Notes under the pieces: generated by a model
What the model was told of the DNA's origin: nothing
Databases searched by the model: none
The model's input: only the letters and a program-made list of their open reading frames with translations
Position numbers and translations under genes: made by a program
In this document: piece by piece, positions 46,481-60,600 of the stretch
Position numbering within the stretch: position 1 is the stretch's first letter
Layout: the number at the start of each line of letters is the position of its first letter
Source of the DNA: Raphanus sativus
Lineage: Eukaryota; Streptophyta; Magnoliopsida; Brassicales; Brassicaceae
Direction: 5' to 3'
Length of the DNA: 64,000 nt
NCBI RefSeq assembly: GCF_000801105.2
Contig: NW_026615412.1
Coordinates: 1-64,000, forward strand

Positions 46481-47899
46481 TTTTTTTTTTTTTTCTAAAA
46501 AGAAAGTAAAACTTAGGTGATGATTTTGCACTAGATTTTAGTTTTTGGAAAAACATGAATGATGATTTTAGATTTTTGTTTCTAGTTTTGATTTTTTTGC
46601 TTTTAGTTATAGAATAGATATTTTGTTATTAATAAGTTTAATTTTCATTTTATTAATAGTAAAATATTTATTTGGTAAATAATAAAATATAAAATATTAT
46701 TACCAAAATACACATGCTTATTTTAAAATAAAAAAACAGCAAATACGAAATAATATAATTCTATGTTTAAACATATACTACAAAAATAGTTTTATGCTTA
46801 AACATACATTTATATATATATATATATATATATACTTTAAATTAGAAATGTGTACATATGATATTTGCAGAAATACTTATATATAAAACTTTAAGTAAAA
46901 TGTGCAAATATAATTCATTAACGGTTAACTATAAAAAATATTATGATGACAAAAATAAAAAAATTATTATATGTGTAAAATTTAACAAAACATAACCACG
47001 TCATATAAATTTAGTATGATAGCAAGCAATCAATCAATTTAAAATATTGTTGCTCTTTCGTTGTTAGACTTTGGAATTTTTACTATTTTATTTTAATAAA
47101 GTTTATAGATTTTAATGGTGAGTAGATTCTTGCGAACGTAAATGGAAGAAATATAATCATACAATAAGAATGAAGGAGTTGTCACTAAAATTTAAAAATT
47201 TCTAAAAATAAAAATATACAAAAGCCAACGCCAACTTCTTCCGTAAAACTAATATAATCTATATTTTGGTTTTTTTACAAATTGAACAGTTATTTTTTGT
47301 CTCGTTAATTATGTTATTACAAATTCTGAAAAACATTGCATAGATGATATTAGAGCCGACAATAATACATGTCTTGTGAGAATTTACACTTGACTCCATC
47401 ATCCTGAATCGTCCTATGAAATCAATTCCTGACAGTAGTTCTTGCACCATACTGAAAATTCTCTTGTAAGCTTTTTTCTCTAATCTTCTGCATAATTTGC
47501 CTTCTCCGGAAATTGAAATCCTCCTGTAGAAATTATGTTGCCTGAGATTCGAACCCCAGACATGGATACAGAAGCCTTTAAACCTTGATCAATAGACCAC
47601 GGTATTTCCACGAACCGTTATTTCAAAAACTAGTTTTTAAAAAAAAAATTCTAAGAAATCTATTTTCCATAATTCTAATTGGATAATAAAATAGTTTTTC
47701 AAAAACAAAAAACCAAAAACCATTTCAAAAACTACAAACAACCATCCTCTTTGTAATGGACTTAGCTACCCAGTCTCAACCCAACCCGAGAACCCTTGTT
47801 AACGTGGTTAGTTCTTCCAGAATTGATAGTTTTACTAAAAAAAACTATTCTTCAAGTCACACAAATCAAATCACGAAGATCCTAGTCCTGAAATTTGAC
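46481..47899. other. AT-rich spacer (unit 3)
   Basis: Counterpart of 4325-5740 with a private C to T change near 46876 and an extra A near 46735; SINE remnant at about 47545-47603. No gene. Confidence 0.55.
47545..47603 (-). mobile_element. tRNA-like SINE head remnant (unit 3)
   Basis: Boxes A and B as in the other units. Confidence 0.42.
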
Positions 47900-48380
47900 T
47901 TAGGGGGGTGTATTGAAACTATGATTTTAAAAGGTTTTAGAGTTGTTTTAAAATCCCCTGTTATTCAACTAAGGATTTTAAAAAATATTTTCAAATCACC
48001 TGTTATTAAACATGAAATTTGTCTAAAATCATTAGAAACACTCACAAATCTCCTGTTATTCAATTAACCATTTACAAAACTTATATCAAATCCAATGTTA
48101 TTGAAAGGTAAACATTATTTTGATAAAAAAGCTATGAATGGGATTTGGGGATACTTTGAGTTCATTTTTAGTTAAAAATGTCGCTGTGAAACTCCTACTT
48201 CTACATGTGTTATTTGGAGAGACTTCTAAATAAAAATAACACGACATCTATCCAAAGACGAACAAGAAAATATTTACAAAAGACAACTGATGGCAGGCTT
48301 ATTGTCTCTCTGCAACTTCATTGGCAGATACAAAACTTTAATTTCAATCCAAACCCAGATAACCTCTGATCACTTCATCC

Positions 48381-49215
48381 ATGGAGATCATCTCAAACCC
48401 CATAAAGCTTCTCCATTTTATCAATTATTGCTACTCTGTTCATCTTCTTCTTCCTCTGCTTTTCTCCCGCCATGGCTACTGATGAAGATGACATAAGATG
48501 CCTACGAGGAATCCAGACCTGATTCCTCTCTCACCGACCCTCAGAGAGTTCTCAAATTATGAAATTTCGGCGGCGCGTCTTGTTGGAACAATCAAGAGAA
48601 CATAGTCATCAATCTCGTGCTTTAAGACATGGGTTTATCTGGTCGGATCCCAGAGTCTTTTCAATATTATGGTAGCTTACAAAAGCTTGATCGATCTAGC
48701 AATCAATAGTCTGGTAACATTCCTCCAAAGCTATGTACTTGGTAACCGTTCTTGATGTCCCTTGATCTGTTTAATAATGAATTGGATGGTGAGATTCCTC
48801 CTAGTTTAGCTGAGTGTAGGTTCATGAACTCTTTGGTACGATCTGAGAATCAATTTTTTTTTCTTTTTTTTGATATTGCAGCTGGTGTGTTTGGAGTTTG
48901 ATGGTATATACGAGAAAGAGAGTAGTTAAAAACGAAGGAGTTAATATCTTAGCGCAGAGACTTAGCCATATGGTAGCGCAAGTCTCTTTGTTTAAGAAGC
49001 CTTTGGTTAAGGTTAAGCTTGGGGACTTGATGGCTGCAACTAATGGTTTCAGCTCTGAGAACATTATCTTTACAACTAAAACAGGAACAACGTATAAGCT
49101 GATTTTTCTTGATGGCTCAGCACTTGCAGTGAAGCACTTGAGTGAGTGTAAGCTTGGGGAGAAGGAGTTTCGGTATGAGATGAATCAGTTGTGGGAGCTG
49201 TGTAACCGTAACTTG
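48381..49215 (+). pseudogene. BIR2/BIR3-like receptor kinase fragment (unit 3)
   Basis: Same lesions as 6222-7056. Confidence 0.75.
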
Positions 49216-49216
49216 T

Positions 49217-49479
49217 TCAGAAGTTCTTCTTCTCAGTAGTAGCACCTCCACCAGACCTCATGAACACTAGACATATCCTCCCTCTTCCTCTTAGCAACCT
49301 TAAGAGCCCTCTTTCTTTACCAACTTTGAGAAGCCTCAATGGTTTTCTCTCGTAAGGAGCAAATTCAGTTAGTTCCATTATCAATGATCTGATGAACCAC
49401 ATTGTCTTCCTCGTTTTCCCTTTGCGAGAGTTACGATACGGAGCAAACTCGTGTCTTGTAAACGATGTGTCATTTGTTC
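49217..49479 (-). pseudogene. eL36 pseudogene fragment (unit 3)
   Basis: Same lesions as 7058-7320. Confidence 0.72.
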
Positions 49480-49711
49480 AAAAAATAATGAAACAACATA
49501 GATTAATAATATCAAATGATCTAGAGTACTCTGAAATGTTTTTTTTTTGCTAATAAGTACTCTGAAATTTAAGAGAAAATCTCACCCAAAATCTTTTTTC
49601 TCTTTTTAAATCATCCATATAAATGAGATTTAGTCCAAATCTCTTCAAACTCCAATATTTTTCCAAATCCACTTAAACTTTTAAAATCCATGATTCAATA
49701 CACCCCCCTTA

Positions 49712-50665
49712 GAGTTCACTTTTGATTAATAATAGAAAAAATTGCCAATACATAACAATTTGTCCATTTGTCATTATTTTTTTAAATTTTTTTAGACTCA
49801 GATGCCTCTTGTCAACCTTAAAAATTCATATCAATTATTATAACAGTCAGAAAAAATAAAAAATTATATAAAATGTACATAAACAAAAAACAGATCATAT
49901 GAAAAATAATTTGGTTGACTAAATATCAGTAGAATACAATTTCATTTTTGATCTACGGAAAATAGAAAACAAAATCTACTGTCTACAAACATGTAGATAG
50001 TAGTTTCGATTAACTATATATATTTGTTGCTCGTAGACTCTGAAATTTAACTAGTGGTAATTATTCTACCACCGCAGAATGAACCGGCTACAACTTTCTT
50101 TAAGATCTGAACTAAAGTATAATTCATGAACGAATGATTTCTATATATCCACTTACACAGAACCACAAAATCTGCCCATGTACCAATAATCTATGAAAAT
50201 AATATTTTATTATCTACTAAAATACTATATCATACTACAGATGGATTACACAGTTTACCATCATATTTACAATCTACGGTGATGCGATCCAGATCAGCAG
50301 ATATGTCTCAACGAGGAGCTTAACGTAAGAACAAGCTAAGCAACTGATCATAACTTGGCTTAATGGGCATTTTATGGGCCTTATCGGTTTGATCCATGAA
50401 GTTCTAGACCGAGAGAAGCTAATGGACCTGATGCAGAACGTGGAGGCCTTATGCCCAATAAAAAAAAATCAGTGTTTGGATTTATCCAAGAAGGATCCAA
50501 CAAGAAAATACAAGTTATGGTCGAATAATATTTCAATCTGACGGCAATTCAGATACCGTCGACCATGCAAAAGGACACTACCAGCCGAAGAGTTACTTAA
50601 GACAAAATTGTTTAACTCTTGGTCAAGTCAAGAAGATTTATTTCTGGTCAAAATTTTGGGGCAAA
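49712..50665. other. AT-rich spacer (unit 3)
   Basis: Counterpart of 7553-8506. No gene seen. Confidence 0.5.
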
Positions 50666-51264
50666 TGATTGCAATTTGATAACAAAAATTTTGTGGCAAA
50701 TCATTCATACACATAAGATCTAGATCACATCACCAAGGACTATGTCTACAGTTACTCAACAAGAGATAAGTTCACATCCAAGTCCTCACCTTAGTTTCTT
50801 GAAGTGGTAGATCTGGATCTAGGAAATGGAAAAAAGATGGTCACCTCTCCGGATCTGATCCATAAAGATTCACAAGAGGGAAGATGGGTTTACGTTCAGA
50901 TCTGGTCATACCCAATGACTTAGAAGATTAGGGATCTAGATTACCTTAAGGTTCAGATCTGAGAAGGTTACAAGAAAAGGAATCAAGGAGGCGACGACTG
51001 GGGGCTCGGGATCGACGGCTCGGGCTGCACGCGGGGCGGTTGGTGAGCGGCGAACGGGCGGCGGCGGTCGGCGGCGGCGGGAGGCGGCGGCGGTCGGCGG
51101 CGGCGAGGTTCTGATCGGGCAGGACTTCGCTTGCTGTCTCTCTTGTGATGAATCCCTAGGAATGATGTCCCTTTATAAGAAATGAGAGAGCTTTGGGGTA
51201 GGATTTTACTCACTTGGGCCTGCAGCTCTTGGGTTTCATTTTGGGCTGGGCCCGGGATGTTACA
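50666..51264 (-). mobile_element. Solo LTR (unit 3)
   Basis: 599 bp with the unit 1 form of the GGC-rich tract but the unit 2 form of a nearby G/A site (CAGGACTTCGC). Confidence 0.62.
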
Positions 51265-52108
51265 CAAATCTTCTTAACTATATCAAATTTTCATTCAAGT
51301 TTTTAGTAGCTTCTTTCCACCTTCCAGATGACTCCAAAAATCGATGTCGTTCCCATAAAATTTACTTTTGTCTTGTAAAGACTCTCTCAAGTTCATTGTG
51401 CTTTGATTTGATATTTTGACTGAAAGGTATTTTTGTTTTACAACTATGATTGCACTACGAACTACAAAGTGATAGATTTTTATTTTGTTTCAAAAGAATT
51501 GTTTGAGAAAGGAACCAAAAAAAGTTCTGAAAATGGACTGCTTGTGGGAACTTAGGTTGCACATGGGGCTCAAGGTATGTACAAGTATCGGTGGCACTTG
51601 TCCCGTAGTTGTAAGCTTCAAGTTAAATTGGGCCTTAAAACAAATTTTGAGAGTATCCGGTGCAACGTGATAATTTACTATAAAGCCGCGGCTCTGTGTG
51701 CGCTATATTTCACCATAAAGCTCCGGTCAGTGAATCAATGATGGTAGGTTTGCTAATCACTTGAAGGGATAATTATGTATAGTAATTATGAGTGTCGTAT
51801 TACTCTTGCCTGTCTTACTAATCCTCTCTAATTTAGTGCATCCATTCTGAATATAAGTGTATAATTTAGAAAATTTATCATTCTAGCTCTCAAAAGATGT
51901 CCACTAACATAGTGTGATTCACATTAATAGATACAACACAAAAAAAATTCAATTCATAGTTTCAAAATGTCAAATAGTAATTATAAAAAAATGTCAAATA
52001 GTATTAAAAATATTGGAGCTAGGAAGTTGGAACTGTAAAATGCTCATCAATTATTTTCTTAGTAGTAATTGTTACTCTAGCACATGTGTAGAAGCACTTC
52101 TGATACCA
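51265..52108. other. Spacer without recognised gene (unit 3)
   Basis: Counterpart of 9106-9949. Confidence 0.5.
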
Positions 52109-52165
52109 CGGCAAGTCTCTACCCTTTTTTTTTTTTTTTTTGAACAGGCCGGCAAGTCTCTACCC
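52109..52165 (-). mobile_element. Minute retro-insertion with target duplication (unit 3)
   Basis: Direct repeats unchanged; T run one base longer than in unit 1. Confidence 0.45.
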
Positions 52166-52229
52166 TTTTTTACTAAAAAACATAAATAACAATGTGAACA
52201 CTTATACAACTTATATGTCTTTTCTCAGA

Positions 52230-52740
52230 GCTCGGAGAAATTGACCTGTGGTTGATCCATTACCATCATATGGACGAGGAAGAAGATTTGCCTGGTAAAA
52301 GAAATAGGAGTCTTCTATATGGTCAGATTCTCACAGATGTAGTCATCACAGGTACTAACTAATATAGCAACTTAATATATGGATGCTGTTTGTCTGATGA
52401 TGATACTGTAACCATAGGCGAGAACGGGACAATTGATGGTCAAGGAAGTATATGGTGGGATTGGTTTAAAACTGGAGAGCTAAACTATACAAGACCTCAT
52501 CTCGTTGAGCTCATGAACTCTACTGGTCTTATCATTCACCTTCTTGAGTTCACATTTTTGGAACATTCATCCTGTTTATTGCATGTCTCAGGTTACACTT
52601 AATCTAATGCTATTTGTTTTCAGCTAGTCTTGCGTTCTGATATGAATTTGTTTTTGATTGTCTGAACAGAGATGTTGTTGTAAAGAATCTCACAATCTTG
52701 GCTTCTCTTGACTCTCCAAGCACAGATGGAGTTGATCCAG
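52230..52740 (+). pseudogene. GH28 polygalacturonase-like fragment (unit 3)
   Basis: Same breaks as at 10070-10580. Confidence 0.75.
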
Positions 52741-55347
52741 GTGAGTTCCTGATGAAGCTTAGAATAACAACTTTTACTATTTTATTTTTTTTTGGCGGCA
52801 ACGTCTCCCTTAACTTTTATTATTTTAATTAGGATTAGATTTACATAGTTTTTTGTAGGTTGTTATATACCACAATTACTATTGTGAACCCAACCGCAGC
52901 TCACGTGTGAAGAGTCTATCATCAACTGATTTTTTGGGTATTTCCATGTCCTAGAGTATAGAGGTTGAAGAACTTGTGGACGAGCGTTCTGTGGATGACC
53001 TTTTATCATGTATTGAGCCTACTTTGATGGTCTTTTAATAAGACATGTTTCTGGTTGCTGAGTGCCTAGTATGAGATTTCCACTACCTTGTGCTGTAATC
53101 TCTTGGGTACACACACCTTTTTCATCTTTGATTCATATACATATTCAGTGCTGTAATCTCTTGCGTACACACACCTTTTTCATCTTTGATTCATATACAT
53201 ATTCAAAGTGGTGTTTTTGAAAATTCCCCTTTTTCTTTAGTCATCACAAACCTCTCACGAGATGAGGAGAGAAAATAACTCAAAGCAGCTTCACTACACT
53301 CCACTGGAGTCATTACTGAGGAACGAAGATTCTCATCATGTCTACACTTAGGTGACCATAAACTATCTGTGTGCAATGTATTTTTCTGGAACACTACATT
53401 CATGCGTTAGGATTTTTCCATTTATTTGTATTCCGGTAAAGAATAAAAATATCTGCTTTCCTCTCCTGTGAGACGAGTGTTTCGTGACTATCACGCGCAA
53501 CCAGAATCGCTTTTGGCGTACGCGAGTGAGAATCGGACGTTCTCTCTCGTAAAACAACATTTGACTCAAGAAAAATAAAATAATATTAACTCAAAAAATT
53601 CTAAAAAAGCTTTGTTTGTATTGTGTGTCTGACGGCGAATCGGTGCTTTGTTCTCTGCGCCGGTTTAAAAAGAGCCACCAGCTCATCAATCCCGTGTGGT
53701 CGGTCCGCTCATATCCGACGTAAGGTATGAATCGATTCTAGATAAGGCTCGATTGTATTAATAGTGCATTTTTATATAGTTTTTTTAGATCATGAATCAA
53801 CTTATGATCCTCAGATTTATTTTCTGCCTCTATAACTTTTAGTAACTAAAAACTACTAGAAATTCTACTACAAAATTAGAACTTTTTATAACATCCAACG
53901 ACCATTCATGAACCAAAGAGTCGTTACAGCTTTTCATGTCTTGTGAAAAAAATAGATTGATTCTCTTAGAGACTACTATTGAATTTAAGGTTCAGAACTT
54001 ATTGTGTGTTGGTTGATTCATATAGAGATAAGCCAAAATAATAAATATATTATGTGAGCTAGAAACAGTAGCTGTTGTACACCTTGATTCCTTGACCGTT
54101 AGTCATATTGTGAAAATAAATAAAAAAACCGAGGGGAATATATATATGTATATACTCATACTACATTGCCTATATTGATCCGTTTTGGTTGATTGATACG
54201 AAGAAGAGTCGTAGGGGTCTAAAACTAAAGTGAATTACATGTTTTTGACAAATAAACTCAAGCGAATTTTACACATGGCACAAAAAAAAGAATTACACGT
54301 AGCACTTCCTTTACTGTAACTACCCGAACACAATACAAATTCAAACTAAATTACATTCTTTCAATTTTAGGTAAATCATATTTTACAAGACATTGTATGT
54401 ATTTTTAGAATTTCATACAATTCTGATAAATCACCTAACCACACACATTTTTTATAAATCACTTTGTATTCTTGTTACGAACCGATGTGTTATATTACAA
54501 AATAACATGATTTTCCATTGGTGTGCTCTCAATTATTTTTAAATTTTACAAACAGTTTCGTATTTTTTTGGTTAAGTAAGATCTTCATATATAAACTGAG
54601 ACTTAGCAACCAAATCTCTATAATGATTCATGGGCAGACTCTAAATAAAACATGTGTCATGGTATTTTGCCATATAACTAATAACATTTTAGTCGTAGCC
54701 TCAAAGAAAGAAATCTTGACTCAGGAACACAAATGAACGGACACGATTAGAGGAAGCATTGAAGAAAAAAAAGTTTTTCATTCGAAGAAGGCAGAGAAAG
54801 AAGAAAGAGCTAGATCACAAGATAGGTTACAAAATCTTAAAACAATAAAGTGACGTAGTCCTTACATTTTGTAATAAAATATTTACAACGTTAAAGCCCT
54901 TACATTTTGAAAACAGGGCATAAGTTTGTATATTTGTATCACGGTTCAACTCTCTTTAACTTAAGTTTTAACTAGGCATAGAAAATATATGACTCTCAAA
55001 CATTAGAGGCATGCCACATTATATGCGTTCACGTGTGCAGAAGGCTAATCTTATCCTTTTGTATTCAACTTGGAAATATACTGTTTGATAGTGTGGACTG
55101 CTGATTTCATACTATTTCACATATTTTAATTACTTTATAATAAATGTATCCAAAAAGTATATGCAAGATTGAATGATTTCATTTTCATATGAAATAAAAA
55201 TAATAATATTCAGAATTCTCGATTATGAAAATTTGGTAAGACATACTTTGTTGGAGTATGGATAATATATTTTGTTAATCTTTTTATATCATTGTTTTAC
55301 TTAAAATATTCTAAAACGTACATTATTTTTCTTTGTATAATATATTA
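52741..55347. other. Long spacer ending at Helitron A empty site (unit 3)
   Basis: 58-bp tandem pair at 53090-53205, block P' at about 53466-53735, block Q' at about 53835-54045, empty site at 55347/55348. No gene. Confidence 0.65.
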
Positions 55348-57454
55348 TGTTAATCTTTTGTTTTTCTCTGTATGCTCTCAGTAACTCTTCATCTACCATT
55401 GATGCATCGAATCTGACACCCACTGTGGAAGGAAGAAGATTTATCAAAAATTTTAAGCTCTGTTTCGTTTCACAACCATTCACTCTGGATTTCTAGTCAT
55501 TGCAGATTTTTTTTTTTGTGAATTTCGAGTCGGGTAACACCCGACCGTAGTAGCCCAACTGACATTCCTAGTCATTGAAGGCTTCGAGTAAGTTATAAAT
55601 GAATAGAGGAAACTTTTGTATCTTACATTATTAGAATAGACATATTTGTTACCAACACTTATTCTTTATAGACATGTGGTTTCTCAGAACATATTACTCT
55701 GTTACTGGCCAATCAAATCAGTTATATTCGGAAACCCCAAAATTAACCTTGTTATACTACTGGCCAGTACTATTTTCGGATTTTGTATGCAAAAGAGAAC
55801 ATTTGTTTTGACAACGCAGAAAGTTAGATGTATTTAAGATTATTAAAATACAATGTCTTTTCTTATTACTAAAATAATAGAATAAACTACAATCACACAT
55901 ATCTCGTAGCATTCCCGTCGTGGAATCATCTTCACCACATGATGATTAGAATAGACCTTGTCCAGGTCAGCTTATGCGCTACTTCTTTCGTATGCCAGCT
56001 CATTTTCAACGATTTGACCCATTTTCTTCTTCTTCCTACCTTGTCCAAGTCAGCTTATGCGCTAAATTGTTGAAAGATTTATAATATATTACTAGAATTA
56101 GAATGATATTTGCGCATAGTAAATTTATATAAAAATTATTTAAGAAATATTGTATGAAAAAAATAAAATTTATATTCTTGATCGAATTAATATTTTTGGG
56201 CCTTAAATAATTTTTTAAAATTTTTTTTTTTAAAAATATTTTAGGTCAAAAAATCACTTATCACATGAAAATCCAATGTTTAGACCGAATAATCCCAAAC
56301 CTACTATTTGGTTACAATGAAATTATATCAGTTTAGTTTTATATCATGATTTAGCAATATAAAAATTAATTATGGTTATAAGAAATTTACGTTCACATGA
56401 CAATCCTATATATTTTCAATATTGTTCTTTCTTTATGTCGTTTTTTCATTTTGGTTATTGTTCAATATAAATATTTATTTTGAAATTTATTTTTATTTTG
56501 TTCCTTTATTTTGGCCTGAGATTTATAAATGTTTAAAATTTAAAATTATTAAAGAATTACATATTTAGGTTAAGATATGTGTCTTGTGCAGAATAAATAT
56601 TTTATATTTATTACTTATTTTATGTTTTCTGCATATTATGAAATAATAAAATAGTAATTATATATTAAGTAACTGAGAAATCAGTTATTATTATGTATAT
56701 AATAAATAACTGATCGCTCTTGTTTGTTCGCAATCATTTTAGGGTAAATATATTAAAATAATCAATTTTATCTACGTATATAATGTATAATTAAATTTAA
56801 ATAATATTAACATAGATATATAGTATACTTTTAATATGGATATTTATTAAACGGGGTTTCTACTCATATGATTTTATGATTGTTTGCATATTTGTGTAAC
56901 AAAATTTTACACCAACAAATTATTTTTTAATGTTAGATGTATATTGGTTTCAATAATTTATAATCATTTTTAAAAAATGAAGATTTCAAAATTAAAATAT
57001 TAAATTTTCAATATATATTCAATGCAAATATCAAAATATAAGTAGGTATTTTCATATAATGTATAGTCTTATTTAAACAATATATATATAACATATGCAC
57101 CTATTAAAATAAAATTATTTGTTTATATGGTTTATATATTAACATATGCACCTATTAAAATAAAGATACTGAATATAAAAATACAAATTATTATTGGTTG
57201 GTAAACCTACGGTTCACCCAAAAATTTCTCATTATGCATATATGATATTGACTGAGAAAAGCATATATATTGACTGTGGCCTACTCATAAACTTCCAGTA
57301 AATTCCGTTTTAGGAAAGCTTTAAGACTGATTCCTCACTAATTCATTATAAATAGAATTTCGGCCCAAAGTATACAAACAGTCCAGTGGTAAAACATCGG
57401 TGTGCAAGTAATGCAAGTATAAAACAGTGGCTGCTCTGTACTTTTGGCGAGCCA
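55348..57454. other. AT-rich spacer (unit 3)
   Basis: Counterpart of 16213-18314; no gene seen. Confidence 0.55.
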
Positions 57455-58154
57455 TCTATCTTATTAAAACAGAAACATTCTATTGGACCTAACATTTATT
57501 TTGTAAGTTTTTAAATTAAATACACTTTATACTTTATAGTTAAACATACATTAAATTATTTTATGTTCCTTTCTTTATACTACTATCCATGTTTCCAAAC
57601 AATATACTTATTTCTTTATACTACTATCAATGTTTCCAAACAATATATTTATTTCTTTATACTACTATCAATGTTTCCAAACAATATATTTTTATACTAC
57701 TATCAATGTTTCCAAATAATACAATAATTAATCTTAGTTATTTTATATCTATCATTTTCTCTTTAAAATTTTGTAGAAACTTCATAATTTTAAAGTTCAC
57801 TATCATAAATTGCAAAATAGTGAACTTTAAAATTTCGATTATAAGATTACAAATTATGAAGCTATTACAATTTAAATCCAATTAGATTACATATCGGTCA
57901 TCCACCAGTTCAATCGGTTAGTCTCGGATTTTAGTGATTTTTTAATATGAATATTTTAAAAACATAAAATGAATTGTCAGATCTCCGGATTAACCGGTAT
58001 AATCACAATCGGGTTGAATTTAAAAATACTGATTTAAATGCAAAAATATTTTAAATACACACTCTTTAAAATTTACCAAAATATTTGTTAAATTATTAGT
58101 GAAATTTTTCATCGTAAAATATTCCGCGCTTCAAAAGCGCGGGTCAAAATCTAG
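57455..58154 (+). mobile_element. Non-autonomous Helitron B (unit 3)
   Basis: 700 bp at the same site as in unit 2, one T longer, which extends the internal inverted repeat to 17 bp. The extra base also lengthens a spurious frame at 57589-57885. Confidence 0.92.
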
Positions 58155-58667
58155 TTACTTGTAAAACTAAAGTTGCAAAGAGTAAGTAACGTAGTATTAT
58201 ACCACATACAAAAAAAATATTAAAAATGAATTGTTTTGTTGCGGGCCCCCACGTGGTCTTCTCCAAATATGAGCTAATTGTGAATCATATGAGTTAACCA
58301 CGTTACATTAACCGAAACATAGACAAATGAATTTAATAAAGGGTATAAAGGGTTGAAGGTTTTTGGACAGTTTTAATCTTTTGAAGTGGGAGACATAATC
58401 CCATTGGTTAACAGAGTCGACAACAATGGACGTCACTCTTGTGCTTTGTCAGATGCATATTTGTAAAACAAGTCCTCTTATAATGATCTAATTATTTGTA
58501 AAAACCTATACTATTACTTAATACTATATTGACCTATTTTACTTTAATGTTGGTTGAAAGACCACCTATGATACGTGTTAACTGTATGGTGGCATATATA
58601 TCCATGATATTTTTTTTTTCGCAACAACGAAGATATTAACTTATAAGTGTACGGATAAAAAGTTTTG
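58155..58667. other. Spacer between Helitron B and hAT-like element (unit 3)
   Basis: Counterpart of 18315-18827; no gene seen. Confidence 0.5.
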
Positions 58668-59290
58668 TAGGCATGGGTATTCGGATCGTCGGGTCGGGTT
58701 CGGATCAGATCTTTTCGAGTTTGAGTTTTTTGGATCTAGGAGTTTAGGATTTGATAGGATAATTTCAAATTCTCAATTTCGGATCGGTTCGAATCGTACT
58801 GGTCCGGGTCGGTCGGGTCTTAGATAGTTCCATTCAGGTAATTAGAATTTATCGGTTCGATTCCGGGTCGGGTTCGGTTCGATTTGACCTAAAAATACCT
58901 AAAAATACAAAAAAAAATATCTGAAAACATTAATATTTCCGAAAATATTTGAAATTTTTATTTAAAATTTATGTTTTTATTATATTAAAATGTGTATATA
59001 TATTAAACTATGTGAGATACAACAATAATTAGTTGCCTCCTAGTGGCTGACCCCCTTACTCTATAGATAAAACACCCATCTTCCACTCCTTTCGATTCAT
59101 TTTATTTAATTTACATTATTAATTCGGATATCCATCAGGTTTCAGATTCGGGTCGGGTCGAAGACCCGCGGGTCCTCTACAACAACAAGATCCGATAAGG
59201 TAATTTGATCGGATCGGTTCTGTCCGGACCGAATATTTTTGGGTCGGTTTCGGGTCGGGTCTTTGGGTCCGGATAAAATGTCGAGGCCTA
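58668..59290. mobile_element. hAT-like element with CGGGT-rich ends (unit 3)
   Basis: 623 bp, with one private C to T change near 58800. Confidence 0.4.
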
Positions 59291-59602
59291 AGTTTATGTA
59301 TTAATTCATTGGTGTTATTAATTAATATACAGATTATGGGAATGAGAGGAGTAGTCTAATTTTGTTTTGTTTTCACAATTTGATTGATTAGTGTACGTAA
59401 TATGAAAGAGGGAAGAAGGAAACAAAGAGGTGATCCAAAACATATGAAATAATTTTTTTTGTCTTATTATTGAAATAGGTTGCACCAAAACGGTAAAAAA
59501 AAACCACCCCAACAAAAAGGAAAAAGCAGTGACAGCTACACTTTCCATCCCATATCAATTAATATTTTCAGTTGCTTTTGTTCCCCAAGCGAGCTCAGTC
59601 TC

Positions 59603-59608
59603 TATATA
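59603..59608 (+). promoter_or_regulatory. Candidate TATA box of PPR-C (unit 3)
   Basis: Same TATATA context as in unit 1. Confidence 0.5.
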
Positions 59609-59659
59609 GCTCTCTATCTCTCTCTTCCCTCTCCACTTTGATTCTGTCATTAGAAGACA

Positions 59660-59699
<40 letters not shown>

Positions 59700-60437
59700 A
59701 AGTGGTTCTTTTGAATCTAGCTATCCAAATCTCTATTTCCTTGATTTTGAATCATATGGTTCTTGATGAATCCGAAGAATCACCTCTAACTTTACTTTTT
59801 CAGTTTTTGTCATTTAGGGTTTTTAGGGTTTTTCTCCATGCAAAAAAAGATACAAACTTTTCCATATCTCGAACGCTGATCTTTCTGTTTGCACCCATTT
59901 TTTTGGTTCTTTGGATCTAGTTTATCAGAATCTCTCTTTCTTTGATTTTGAATAAGTAGAAAAAGTTTCTGCTTTAGGGTTTACTCCATCGAAACGAGTC
60001 GGATCTTCTTTTTCTTTTTGTGTTGATTGAAAAGCTATTTCTTTTTTCATCCAAACGAGTCGGATCTTTTTGATGATGAAAAAGAAAAACTTTTTATGGC
60101 ACATCAAACCAGTCGGATCTGCTTCTTTTTGTTTTGTTTGGCTTCTTTGAATCTAGCTTATCCAAAAAGTTTATGACACTTTAGGGTTTACTCCATCCAA
60201 AAGAGTCGGATTTCTTCTTCTTTTTTTGATGTTGATTAATTGAAAAGCTATGGGTTTTTTTTTTCATCCAAACGAGTCGGATCTTTTTGATGATGAAAAA
60301 GAAAAACTTTTTATGGCACATCAAACCAGTCGGATCTGCTTCTTTTTTTTTATGTTGAAAGTCAAAAAGTTTCTTTTTTTATCATGAAACAAGTCGTCAG
60401 ATCTTTTGTATATTTTTTTTCTTGTTTATCATGAAAC

Positions 60438-60439
<2 letters not shown>

Positions 60440-60515
<76 letters not shown>
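60440..60515 (+). repeat. (TC)38 microsatellite in PPR-C leader (unit 3)
   Basis: 76 uninterrupted bases, the longest of the three. The 207-bp leader duplication precedes it at about 59973-60340. Confidence 0.95.
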
Positions 60516-60519
<4 letters not shown>

Positions 60520-60600
60520 CATCAGACTCTGTGTGATTTGATGTTACTGAGAAAATATATATAACTTTTTAAAAAAAATCATTTCAGGTTCCAAATCAAG

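Larger units (their letters stand above)
47903..49708 (+). mobile_element. PIF/Harbinger-like gene-capturing element (unit 3)
   Basis: 1,806 bp, TTA at 47900-47902 and 49709-49711; shares the unit 2 variants. Confidence 0.78.

Noticed and set aside
57589..57885. 98-codon frame in Helitron B
   Set aside because: Reads the internal tandem repeats and is shorter in unit 2 because of a 1-bp difference.
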